Of a DNA stretch of 52,515 nt, positions 9,681 to 19,100 are shown piece by piece. Origin of the DNA: CAKSST01 sp045535505 (lineage in GTDB: Bacteria; Bacillota; Clostridia; Oscillospirales; Acutalibacteraceae); assembly GCA_045535505.1 (NCBI GenBank), contig JAZSLU010000017.1:1-52515 (forward strand). Direction: 5' to 3'. Within the stretch, counting starts at the first letter, position 1. Every line of letters begins with the position of its first letter. A program made the position numbers and the translations under genes. The notes under the pieces were generated by a model. The model had not been told where the DNA came from, ran no database searches, and saw only the letters and a list, made by a program, of their open reading frames with translations.

Positions 9681-10703
9681 TTAGTTCTTATAGTCGATCG
9701 GTAGTGTTGCAGTGGCATTTAAAGAGATGTCGCCAATGTTGCCTGATTGATATTCGTAATATGCGGCAACGCCCACCATTGCGGCATTATCACCGCAATA
9801 TTTGAGCTGGGGAAGATATAACTTGTAACCAAGTTTTTTACATTCATCGACCATACGACTGCGCAACTCACTGTTGGCAGAAACACCGCCCGCAATAACA
9901 ATTTTGACATTTTCATTATTGCCATATAGTTCTTTTGCCGCACATAAAGTGTTACTGATAAGCATATCGCATACACGTTTGCGTACACAGGCGCTGAGAA
10001 TGGGCACGTCGATAGTTTCACCTTTTTGCTGGGCGTTGTGTGTAATGTTTACAACTGCGGTTTTAAGGCCTGAAAAACTGAAATCGAGGGGATGATTTTC
10101 AACTGATGGGTGGGGAAGCGGATATTTTTTAAAGTCTGCAACACCTGCAATTTTGTCGAGCTGAACACCGCCGGGGTATGAAAGTCCCATTGCACGTGCG
10201 GCTTTGTCGAAACATTCGCCTGCGGCATCGTCCACAGTTTTGCCTATAACCTTAAAGTCGGTATATCCGTTAACTTGCACAATCATTGTGTTGCCGCCCG
10301 ATACCATAAGGCACAAAAAAGGCGGCTTAAGGTCGGGTTCGTCAATGTAATTTGCGGCTATATGAGAGCGAAGATGATGAACGGGAATAAGGGGTACATC
10401 AAGCGACATTGATAACCCTTTTGCATAGTTAACTCCAACCAAAAGAGCACCGATAAGACCCGGTGCAAAGGTGACCGCAACGGCGTCAATATCACTGTAT
10501 GTAAGGTTTGCTTTTTCTAAAGCATCTTCGCACACTGTGCTAATGCTTTCAACGTGTCTGCGTGAAGCAATTTCAGGCACAACACCGCCATAAATTTTAT
10601 GCTCGTCAATCTGGCTGACAACCGAGCTTGAAAGCACATCTCTGCCTTCGGTTACGGCTACTGCGGTTTCGTCGCAGGAAGATTCAATTGCAAGAATTTT
10701 CAT
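9681..10703 (-). CDS. tsaD: tRNA threonylcarbamoyladenosine transferase TsaD
   Basis: Transfers threonylcarbamoyl to A37 of ANN-decoding tRNAs with TsaB and TsaE. The 340-residue ASKHA-fold product shows ILAIESSCDETAVAV, VTFAPGLIGALLVG, metal-binding HHLRSH (H-x3-H) and the nucleotide-binding segments MVSGGNTMIVQV, DDAAGECFDKAAR and IAGGVSANSELR. It starts three bases after the rimI stop and is part of the polA-rimI-tsaD run. tsaB and tsaE are absent from the window. Confidence 0.97.
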   Translation of the reverse strand: MKILAIESSCDETAVAVTEGRDVLSSSVVSQIDEHKIYGGVVPEIASRRHVESISTVCEDALEKANLTYSDIDAVAVTFAPGLIGALLVGVNYAKGLSMSLDVPLIPVHHLRSHIAANYIDEPDLKPPFLCLMVSGGNTMIVQVNGYTDFKVIGKTVDDAAGECFDKAARAMGLSYPGGVQLDKIAGVADFKKYPLPHPSVENHPLDFSFSGLKTAVVNITHNAQQKGETIDVPILSACVRKRVCDMLISNTLCAAKELYGNNENVKIVIAGGVSANSELRSRMVDECKKLGYKLYLPQLKYCGDNAAMVGVAAYYEYQSGNIGDISLNATATLPIDYKN

Positions 10704-10706
10704 AAA

Positions 10707-11141
10707 CTACATCTGCCTTGTCATAATGTACGCGTCTTCTGTGGGATCGCGGTAAAAGTTTTTTCTTGTTCCCATGTTTTTAAAGCCCATTTTATCATAA
10801 AGGCTGATAGCGGCAAGGTTTGAAACCCTTACCTCTAAGGTTACAAAACTTAAATTTTGTTGTTTTGCATAATTCAAAAGCTGTTCAATAAGTGCTTTAC
10901 CAATACCGCATTTGCGATGGTTTTGCAAAACTGCAACATTTGTTATAAAGCCTTGGTCTAAAACGATTTGCATTCCGCAATATCCTACAATTTCATTATT
11001 GCACACTGCACCGAAAAAAACCGTATTATTTTCAAAAGATTCTTCAATAGCTTTTTGCGACCAAGGGTGTGAAAAGCAATTCTTTTCTATTTGCTCAATG
11101 CTAAAAGCATCTTGCGTTGATAATCTTCTCATATCACTCAT
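10707..11141 (-). CDS. rimI: RimI-like ribosomal protein S18 N-acetyltransferase
   Basis: GNAT-fold N-terminal acetyltransferase, classically acting on ribosomal protein S18. The 144-residue product shows the N-terminal EKNCFSHPWS signature of RimI, motif A with acetyl-CoA binding (VLQNHRKCGIGKALIEQLL), and motif B (NLAAISLYDKMGFKNMGTRKNFY). Its ATG overlaps the polA stop (ATGA, four bases) and tsaD follows after three bases, so the three are translationally linked. Adjacency to tsaD is typical for rimI. Confidence 0.92.
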   Translation of the reverse strand: MSDMRRLSTQDAFSIEQIEKNCFSHPWSQKAIEESFENNTVFFGAVCNNEIVGYCGMQIVLDQGFITNVAVLQNHRKCGIGKALIEQLLNYAKQQNLSFVTLEVRVSNLAAISLYDKMGFKNMGTRKNFYRDPTEDAYIMTRQM

Positions 11142-13684
11142 TTTTTAGCCTCATACCAAGAAATGCCAAAAGAGGCATCAACTATAAGACCGCAAGACAT
11201 TTTATAGGCATTTTCCATTTCTTGGCGAAGCAACTCAGTAACCTTTTCGGCAATTTCACTTTTTGCTTCGACAATAAGCTCGTCGTGAACCTGTAAAATC
11301 AAAGCGGCATCAAGATTTTCGGCTTTTATACGATTTGCAACACGCACCATAGCAATTTTAATAATGTCTGCAGCGGTGCCTTGAACCGGCATATTTCTTG
11401 CTACACGCTCACCAAAAGCCTGTAAATTTTTGTTTGAAGATGCAAGTTCGGGTAAGAAGCGTCGCCTGCCGAAAAGCGTTGAAACATACCCGTCTTTTCG
11501 GGCTTTGGCAATAACTTCATCCATATATTTTGCAACGCCGGGATAAGTTTCCAAATAGCCTTTTATATAACTGTCGGCTTCGCTTCGAGATACGCCGATG
11601 TCTTTAGCAAGAGAGAAGGCTGAAATACCGTAAACAATGCCAAAATTTACTGCTTTTGCACGGCTTCGCATTAGGTCGGTCACCATTAAAGGCGGTAAAT
11701 TGAAAACTTGTGATGCAGTAAGAGTGTGTATGTCTTCGTTATTTTTAAAAGCGGTAATCATCGCTTTGTCGTTTGCCATGTGGGCAAGAACACGAAGTTC
11801 AATTTGAGAATAGTCGGCATCGCATAGCACATAACCGTCTTTGGCAATAAAACATTTGCGCAGTTTTCTGCCTTCTTCGCGTCTTACGGGAATGTTCTGC
11901 AAATTAGGCTCGGTTGAACTTATTCTGCCTGTTCTGGTTTCGGTTTGGTTAAAGGTTGAGTGAATTCTACCGCCCTGGTCGGCTTTTAAAAGTAAAGATT
12001 CACAATAAGTTGATTTTAATTTAGAAAGTTGTCTATATTCAAGCAATAACTCAACAGCAGGATGTGCATAACGTAATTCTTCCAGCACCTCTGCATTGGT
12101 AGAATAACCGCTTTTTGTCTTTTTCTTGCAAGGAAGCATTAATTTTTCAAACAAGGCTTGTCCTAACTGTTTTGGCGAGTTTAAGTTGAACTCATATCCC
12201 ACAAATTCGTAAATTTTTGCGGCAAGTTCATCGATTTTTGCGCCCCATTCTTTCCCTAATTCTTTTATGGTTTTTGTGTCAACCAAAAAGCCTTTTTCTT
12301 CCATGTCGCAAAGCACCAGTGCCAAGGGTATTTCAATGTCACGTAAAAGCATTTTTTGACCATTGCTTTCAAGTTGTTTTTCCATATTGTTGCACAGTGC
12401 AAAAAAGGTTGAAGCAACTAGTGAAAAATCCTCTTTTTCGGGTGGCGCAATACCGGCATTTATGCAAAGACGGTCAAGCTCGTATGATGAGGATGATGGG
12501 TCTAAAATATACCCCGCAAGTGAAGCGTCGAACGTGATGTTATCAATGCTTAAATTAACCGATTTTAAGGCTTTAATAAGCGCTTTTGTGTCCATTACAC
12601 GCTTCTTGATTTCGCCGTTTGAAAGAGCAGATATAAGGGGGACTTCAAGACGGCTTAAATCGGCTGAAAAACAGGTGTTTTGGGCGCCGAAAATAAGGCT
12701 TTCGTCTTGCATAAAAACATCAAGCTGCTTTGTCTTTAAAGCCGCATCAACAAGTGATGAAATATCACCAAATTCAAAGTGTTCTACGGGTTGTGCACAA
12801 GGTGTTGCTGCTTTAGCGCAAACATCCCATTTTTCCATAATTTTAAACAGCTCAAGCTCGGTCATAAGTGTGGCCAAAGCGCTGTCGTTACGAGGCGAAT
12901 TTTTATAATCTTGCGGGTTTTCACTAATGGGTACTGTTTTGCAAATTTCACCTAACCAGCGGCTTAAAAACGCATTGTCTTTTGAGGCAATAAGTTTAGT
13001 TCTTAATGAATCTTTTATGTCAGCCGAATCAATATTCTCATACAAATTGTCTATGTTGCCAAACTGCTTAATAAGCGCAGTTGCGGTCTTTTCACCAACA
13101 CCCGCAACGCCCGGAATATTATCGGACGAATCACCCATAAGTGCCTTAAGTTCAAGCATACTTTTTGCATCAATGCCGTATTTTTCAACAACTGCGTTAT
13201 TGTCATATTTTACGGTTAAAGGTTGACCGCCAGAGGTGGATGCTAAAATTAAATTGACCTTGTCCGATATAAGCTGAAAAGCGTCTCGGTCACCGGTTGC
13301 TATAACACAAGAATTGCCCTCGCTTGAAAAAATGCGCGAAAGTGTGCCGATAATGTCGTCGGCTTCGTATCCTTCAAGTTCAAGACAATGAAAACCAAGG
13401 TGTTTAAGCAATTCTTTCAAAACGGGCATCTGACTTGCAAGCTCTGCAGGCATAGGTTTTCTGCCCGCTTTATATTCGGCATATTTTTTGTGTCGGAAAG
13501 TAGGGGCTTTTAAATCAAACGCAACTGCAATTCCGTCAGGCTTTTCTTGCTCTATAAGTCTGTGCAAAATGTTTAAAAAGCCTACGATACCGTTGGTGTA
13601 TCGTCCGTCCTTTGTCGATAAAAGGCGAATGCCGTAAAAAGCTCGGTTTATAAGGCTGTTTCCATCTATTGCAAGAAGCTTCAT
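11138..13684 (-). CDS. polA: DNA polymerase I
   Basis: Replication and repair polymerase. The 848-residue product has an N-terminal 5'-3' exonuclease domain (residues 1-290; GYEADDIIGTLS, ATGDRDAFQL, GDSSDNIPGVAGVGEKTA). A vestigial 3'-5' exonuclease region follows (about residues 300-460), where the DxE metal-binding motif is absent. The polymerase domain shows DADYSQIELRVLAHM (motif A), RSRAKAVNFGIVYGIS (finger helix) and LQVHDELIVEA (motif C). The ATG at 13684 is set by CGGAGG seven bases upstream; an earlier in-frame ATG lacks one. A proofreading-deficient PolI is normal in many Firmicutes. Confidence 0.97.
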   Translation of the reverse strand: MKLLAIDGNSLINRAFYGIRLLSTKDGRYTNGIVGFLNILHRLIEQEKPDGIAVAFDLKAPTFRHKKYAEYKAGRKPMPAELASQMPVLKELLKHLGFHCLELEGYEADDIIGTLSRIFSSEGNSCVIATGDRDAFQLISDKVNLILASTSGGQPLTVKYDNNAVVEKYGIDAKSMLELKALMGDSSDNIPGVAGVGEKTATALIKQFGNIDNLYENIDSADIKDSLRTKLIASKDNAFLSRWLGEICKTVPISENPQDYKNSPRNDSALATLMTELELFKIMEKWDVCAKAATPCAQPVEHFEFGDISSLVDAALKTKQLDVFMQDESLIFGAQNTCFSADLSRLEVPLISALSNGEIKKRVMDTKALIKALKSVNLSIDNITFDASLAGYILDPSSSSYELDRLCINAGIAPPEKEDFSLVASTFFALCNNMEKQLESNGQKMLLRDIEIPLALVLCDMEEKGFLVDTKTIKELGKEWGAKIDELAAKIYEFVGYEFNLNSPKQLGQALFEKLMLPCKKKTKSGYSTNAEVLEELRYAHPAVELLLEYRQLSKLKSTYCESLLLKADQGGRIHSTFNQTETRTGRISSTEPNLQNIPVRREEGRKLRKCFIAKDGYVLCDADYSQIELRVLAHMANDKAMITAFKNNEDIHTLTASQVFNLPPLMVTDLMRSRAKAVNFGIVYGISAFSLAKDIGVSRSEADSYIKGYLETYPGVAKYMDEVIAKARKDGYVSTLFGRRRFLPELASSNKNLQAFGERVARNMPVQGTAADIIKIAMVRVANRIKAENLDAALILQVHDELIVEAKSEIAEKVTELLRQEMENAYKMSCGLIVDASFGISWYEAKK

Positions 13685-13723
13685 AATATACCTCCGTAGT
13701 CTGCCCAAAATTACTCATAATAC

Positions 13724-13752
13724 AGTATAACACAAAACATTTGATTTGTCAT
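13724..13752 (-). promoter_or_regulatory. Promoter for polA-rimI-tsaD
   Basis: On the minus strand, ATGACA, a 17-base spacer and TATACT, 40 bases before the polA start. This is a good match to the sigma-A consensus in the divergent polA/dusB spacer. Seen by eye; not tested. Confidence 0.55.
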
Positions 13753-13831
13753 TCAAAAAATTGCATCTTCTCAAAATATATTATTTGTGGTAAAATCTTA
13801 TATATTTGTGTTTCAAAAGGCGGATTTTTGG

Positions 13832-14800
13832 ATGAAAATTGGGAATTTAGAGTTTTCGGGCTATGCGGCCCTTGCTCCAATGGCAGGGGTGGCAGACCGC
13901 GCTATGAGAGAGTTGTGCCGAACTTTTGGCGCTTCTTACTGTGTAAGTGAGCTTATAAGCGCCAAAGGCGTAAGCATGGGTGACAGAAAATCAGCGTCTT
14001 TGATGGCTTGCAGCGATGCCGAACGCCCTGTGGCAACACAACTTTTTGGCAGCGAACCTGATATTATTGCAAAGGCTGTTACGGCGGCGCTTGAATATGA
14101 ACCTGATTTTCTTGATATAAATATGGGTTGCCCCGCACCAAAGGTTGCAGGTAACGGCGGGGGTGCAGCTTTAATGAAAAATCCCGTCTTGGCAGAAAAA
14201 ATTGTTAAAGCGGCAGTTGCAGTTTCGAGCGTGCCGGTCACAGTTAAAATACGCACGGGTTGGGATGATGATTCTATAAATGCCGTTGAGGTAGCAAAAC
14301 GCTGTGAAAATGCGGGTGCCGCGGCTGTTACGGTGCACGGCAGAACACGTAAACAAATGTATTCTCCGCCGGTTGACATTGAAACCATTGCAAAAGTAAA
14401 ACAGGCTGTAAGCATCCCTGTAATTGCTAACGGCGATATAACTGACGGTCGGTCAGCGCAAAGAATGTATGAGCAAACAGGGTGCGACTTTGTTATGGTA
14501 GGCAGGGCGGCAATGGGTGCACCGTATGTTTTTAAAGCCATAAACGAATGGTTTGAAAAAGGCGTAATTATGGAAGAGCCAACACCGCAAGAAAAGATGG
14601 AACTGCTTATAAAACAGGTGCGTCTTATGGAAGCCGATAAGGATGAAAAAATTGTTTATCTTGAGGCAAGAAAACACGCCGCATGGTACATGCGTGGCTT
14701 AAAGGGCGCTGCCGCTTTGCGTTCAATGTGCTCTCAAATTTCCTGCTTTGAGGATGTGCAAAAAATATGCCAAGCGGCACTTGAATATCAAGATAAGTAA
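13832..14800 (+). CDS. dusB: tRNA-dihydrouridine synthase
   Basis: FMN-dependent enzyme reducing uridines in the tRNA D-loop. The 322-residue product shows LAPMAGVADRAMREL (FMN phosphate region), DINMGCPAPKVAGNGGGAAL with the catalytic Cys, VKIRTGWDD, VTVHGRTRKQMY and IPVIANGDI, VMVGRAAMG. The start at 13832 is chosen because AAGGCGG lies nine bases upstream and the conserved domain begins at once; a longer opening at 13787 lacks a ribosome site. The DusB subtype is the usual one in Firmicutes but was not tested. Confidence 0.93.
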   Translation: MKIGNLEFSGYAALAPMAGVADRAMRELCRTFGASYCVSELISAKGVSMGDRKSASLMACSDAERPVATQLFGSEPDIIAKAVTAALEYEPDFLDINMGCPAPKVAGNGGGAALMKNPVLAEKIVKAAVAVSSVPVTVKIRTGWDDDSINAVEVAKRCENAGAAAVTVHGRTRKQMYSPPVDIETIAKVKQAVSIPVIANGDITDGRSAQRMYEQTGCDFVMVGRAAMGAPYVFKAINEWFEKGVIMEEPTPQEKMELLIKQVRLMEADKDEKIVYLEARKHAAWYMRGLKGAAALRSMCSQISCFEDVQKICQAALEYQDK

Positions 14801-14870
14801 AATGGGTTGAAAAATTAAAAACAATGTGTTAAAATTCTAACGATACTTAACCGAAAGGGAAGAAAAAGTA

Positions 14871-15596
14871 ATGTCAGGACATTCAAAGTGGAATAATATT
14901 AAAAGAAAAAAGGAGAAGACCGACCAACAACGCGCAAAGGTTTTCACAAAAATCGGCAGAGAACTTGCAATGGTTGTTAAGGCGGGCGGCGCAAACCCCG
15001 AAGAAAACTCAAAACTCAAGGATTGCATTGCAAAAGCCAAAGCGGCAAACGTGCCTAACGATAATATCGAACGCATCATTAAAAAGGCGGCGGGCGAGGG
15101 CAATACCAACGATTACGAAGAGATAATTTACGAAGCATACGGTCCCAGCGGCACCGCTTTTGTGGTTGAAACTCTTACCGATAACCGCAACCGCACGGCA
15201 GGTAATATGCGCCATTATTTTGATAAATATGGCGGCAATTTGGGTCAAAACGGCTCTGTTATGTTTATGTTTTCGCGTAAAGGACAAATTGTTATCGACG
15301 CCGAAGACCTTGACGAAGAGCAGGTTATGGACAATGCTCTTAATGCAGGTGCAGAAGACTTTGCCTCAGAAGACGGTGTGTTTGAAATTTTGACCGATGC
15401 AAATGAGTTCAGCGCCGTTCGTGAAGCGCTTGAAAAAGATGGTTACAGCTTCATTTCAGCAGAGGTTGCTTATATACCTTCAACCTACACCGCATTACCC
15501 AACCAAGAAGACGTTGATAAGATTGAAAAACTTATCGAAATGCTTGAGGACGATGACGACGTTCAGGCAATTTGGCATAACTGGGAAAACGAATAA
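14871..15596 (+). CDS. yebC: YebC/PmpR-family protein
   Basis: Conserved DNA-binding/translation-associated protein; recent work on the family links some members to ribosome stalling relief. The 241-residue product has the diagnostic start MSGHSKWNNIKRKKEKTDQQ, then GREL and VKAGGANPEENSKL, VPNDNIERIIKKAAG, YEEIIYEAYGPSG, and TLTDNRNRT. Length is normal. It is the last gene before a terminator and is probably co-transcribed with dusB (70-base gap). Confidence 0.96.
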   Translation: MSGHSKWNNIKRKKEKTDQQRAKVFTKIGRELAMVVKAGGANPEENSKLKDCIAKAKAANVPNDNIERIIKKAAGEGNTNDYEEIIYEAYGPSGTAFVVETLTDNRNRTAGNMRHYFDKYGGNLGQNGSVMFMFSRKGQIVIDAEDLDEEQVMDNALNAGAEDFASEDGVFEILTDANEFSAVREALEKDGYSFISAEVAYIPSTYTALPNQEDVDKIEKLIEMLEDDDDVQAIWHNWENE

Positions 15597-15608
15597 AACA
15601 ATTATAAA

Positions 15609-15638
15609 ACAGGTCACAAAACGGTGGCCTGTTTTTTT
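15609..15638 (+). terminator. Terminator after yebC
   Basis: Stem ACAGGTCAC / GTGGCCTGT (one G-U pair), six-base loop, then seven T. It starts 13 bases after the yebC stop. Confidence 0.9.
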
Positions 15639-15858
15639 GTGCGAAAAATGTTAAAATTTAACTTTTTTACCAAAAATACATGGTTGCAAATTGTCTATTG
15701 TGTTGGTAAAATAAACAAAAACTTGAAATATACAACATTTTGAGTTGGTTATTTTGTGCATTTGGCTTTTATTGAGTTTTGATAAAAATGGTTAAAAACA
15801 TTTGAAATTTACCCCCTGAAAAGTGGGAAAAATATACAAAAAATATACAAATTTTCTC
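15639..15858. other. AT-rich gap before the surface operon promoter
   Basis: About 220 AT-rich bases between the yebC terminator and the promoter at 15859. I see no gene or convincing repeat in it. Short open frames here lack ribosome sites. Confidence 0.6.
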
Positions 15859-15887
15859 TTGACATATAGGCAAAAAAAGCATATAAT
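15859..15887 (+). promoter_or_regulatory. Consensus promoter of the surface operon
   Basis: Perfect TTGACA (15859-15864), 17-base spacer, perfect TATAAT (15882-15887). Transcription should start near 15894, giving a leader of about 255 bases before the start codon at 16150. A fully consensus promoter suggests a high expression level for the surface proteins. Confidence 0.88.
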
Positions 15888-15907
15888 GTAGGTAAGTTGT
15901 GGGGGAC

Positions 15908-16011
15908 TGCAAATTTGCATGTGTAATTTGCACATAAAACGCCCTCAACATAGGCGGTTTTTACGTTTTTATCGGTCAAAAGATGCTCCTTGTCGCTTTA
16001 GGGCGTTTTTT
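15908..16011 (+). promoter_or_regulatory. Structured leader, possible attenuator
   Basis: The leader opens with palindrome TGCAAATTTGCA (15908-15919) and hairpin ATGTG / CACAT (15919-15935). Next, AAAACGCCCT (15936-15945) is perfectly complementary to AGGGCGTTTT (16000-16009), which runs into six T and so looks like an intrinsic terminator. The same left arm can pair instead with GGCGGTTTT (15953-15961, one bulge). Two exclusive pairings of one arm are the hallmark of an attenuator, but no ligand class is recognised. A further stem, TCCCGACCA / TGGTTGGGA, lies near 16070-16097. Confidence 0.5.
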
Positions 16012-16149
16012 GGCAAAACTTTAGGATACATAGTCATTTTTGTGTGTAAAAAGTTTAAAAATAAGAAAATTCCCGACCATTTTTTTCGTTGGTTGGGATA
16101 TCGTCTTATAAAAAATATATATAATAAAAAATAAAAAGGGGAGTATTCT

Positions 16150-19100
16150 ATGATGAATGCAAAAAACGTGACAAAACGTGGGCTTTCTGTTCTTGTTGCT
16201 TTCTTGATTCTGTTGGGCGCATGTTTTACAGGCGTTATAACAGCATCAACAGAGGGTGCATTTACCAAAGCCACAACATCCAATGTTGTGGCACCCAAAA
16301 AGTCAACTGAATCCACCACAAACATTGGTACTGTGGCTAACAGCACTGTTGATGCTGGTAATGCCATAAACCTCAAGTATAACAGATTGGCAAGTTCACG
16401 TCCTGCTCAGTATCTTGAAAATCTCAGTGACGGCACCGCGTTCCCCGGTGAAAAAGGTCTTACTTTCCGTTTTGCAAGATACACATGTGCAGAAACAGTG
16501 AAAAGTTATGATGCTACAACCCACAAGGGTTTCCGCACCTTTGCACTTACTTTCCGTAACTCACAAACAGCTGGTCAAGCATCTTCTGCTATTCGTCAAG
16601 GCAGACCTTTCTTGTTGTTTGATATGGTTGCAGGTACTGTTAGCCTTGCAATAGGTACAAATAACGATAACCCTTACGAATATTCTGTTGCTGAGGTTAT
16701 TATTGATGACGATGCTGTCAGATATGAAAACTTGAACGCTAAAGTGTTTGACGTTGTTTTCAACAACTATGCTGATGACAACACCAAAATTCAGGTTTCT
16801 GTTATTGTTTACAATACTGACAGTACAACCACAACAGTAACCGGATTAATGTCAAAAGACAAATTCTTTGTTGCTGAAGATTTTGCAGGTGTTTCTCGTG
16901 CGCTTAAAGCATCAGACACAACCGAATATTATTTAACACTCACTTGTCCTGATGATACTCGTTCAACAGACCAATATCGTATCAACTGGAACATTGATTT
17001 CTATGGCCACAAACCAAATGACAATGACTTTGTTCCTCCCGCAATCGTACCGGAGGACAATTCTGCTATGCTTGCAGCTCTTACAGAGATTGCCACTGTT
17101 AATGACGCTTGCGAAAATGTTGACTCTGCCTTTAAAACTTGGACTGATCTTGAAGGCGGCGGTGTTCGTTTGGAATATTCTGCCGGTTCAGCCGATATGA
17201 ACTATGAATATAGCAAAAACATGGGCAGAGAGTCGAATGGTGCTTTCCCCGGCACATACGGCTTAAGATTGCAGTTTGAGAAATATTTCAGAGAAACCAG
17301 CAATGCTCGCGGTAATGGCATAATTGCTATTTCGTTAACACGCGCAGCAAACACAGGTAACATTACCGTTGGCGTACCTTTCATTTTGATTGATACCAAA
17401 AATGGTATGTTAAGTCTCGCACACGGTACGTCATTAACCTGCGGTGCAGACTATAAGACTGATGAGGTTATTATTCTTAACGATTTGTTAAAATATAACA
17501 ACATCGAAAGAAAAGAATTCTCAGTTGCGTTTACCCCCTATGATGATACATACATTAAGGTAACCTTTGATGTTGAAGGCACAAAGGTTGCAGGTTTGAT
17601 GACAAAGAGTTTGTTGTTTGCACAAAACAAAGGTCCCAAGAGCGACGACTACAGCGTTTATGCTACAATAGGTAGCTTGGACTACGCAAACAACGCTAAT
17701 ACAGAATCGGCTCCTCACAATGTATGGGGTCTCACATTCTATGGTTATGAAATTCTCGATTCATCATACACATCTCCTGCACCTACACTTGCTCCCAGCC
17801 TTCATGTAGTAGGTCTTACAGATATTGCTCAAAAAGCTGATGCATATAACCCAACAACATCCACTGCATACACTTGGACCGACCTTGAAACAGGCGGCGT
17901 TAAATTGGCATACAAAGCATGCAGTGCTGATATGCCCTATACATATAATATAAATATAGGCACTGAAGCAGGCGCTTTCCCAGGTACATATGGTTTTAGG
18001 CTGCAGTTTGACGGTTATAAAAACAAAAATACGACAGCTACTCCTGCTGGCGATGGCATTCTTGCTATTTCATTGACTAAGAGTTTGTCTAAAGCCAAGA
18101 TTAAAGCGGGTACACCTTTCTTGGCAATTAACACTAACGATGGTACATTAAAACTTGGCCACGGCGATGGCGATTTTAATCCCAATGCACAAGTGGCTTA
18201 TGATGCAACCATCTTGACAAGCGATTTGCTTAAAGAAGATAATCTTACCGGCAAACCTTTTGCGATTGAAGTTTCTCCTTATATGGATGACTACGTATTG
18301 GTGGCTGTTGACGTTGACGGCGAGGTTGTTGCAGGTATAGTAGAAAAATCACTCTTTACTGCACAAACCAATGCTGCAGCAGCTAATACATATATATCAA
18401 TAGGTAGCTTTGATAACGGAAATGCTGGCAACACTGCTGCTAAACCTTATAATAAATGGGAAGTAATTTTCTATGGTTATAAGGCATTGGATGAAAATTA
18501 TGAAGCTCCTACACCTCATAATCCTCCTGCATCACTTGCAGATGGATTAACCGACGTTGCAACTTTAGACAAAAAAGTTAACGCAGATGCAAGTAACTAT
18601 GCAACATATACAGATATTGCTCGCGGCGGCGTAAAAATGTCATATAAAGCAATTTCGGCTTCAATGCATTACACATATAATCAGGATATCGGTTCTATTA
18701 TAGGTCCTTTCCCCGGCAAAAAAGGCTTTATGCTTCAGTTTGACGGCTATGATAACCTTAACGACCCGACAAATGACCAAATTCAGAGTAACGGTCGTTT
18801 CGCAATTACACTTACTAATAACTCAAAGAACTACGAGATTAAGAAGAAAATTCCTTTCATTGAAGTTAATACTATAGAAGGTACACTTAAACTCGGTCAT
18901 GGTAATTCTGACAGCCCTGCATTAAATCCCGTTTATGACGAGACAATTATCACAGATGACCTTCTTAAATTAGAGAACATCAGATTAAAACCCTTTACTA
19001 TTGAGTTCTTGCCATACGATGAAACATCTATTAAGGTTGTTGTTAACGTTGATGGTTCAAAGGCTGAAGGCTTGATGACCAAGAGCTTGTTGTTTGCACA

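Noticed and set aside
15919..16134. 71-codon plus-strand open frame in the leader
   Set aside because: No ribosome site, and it overlaps the terminator-like stems; leader structure is the better reading.
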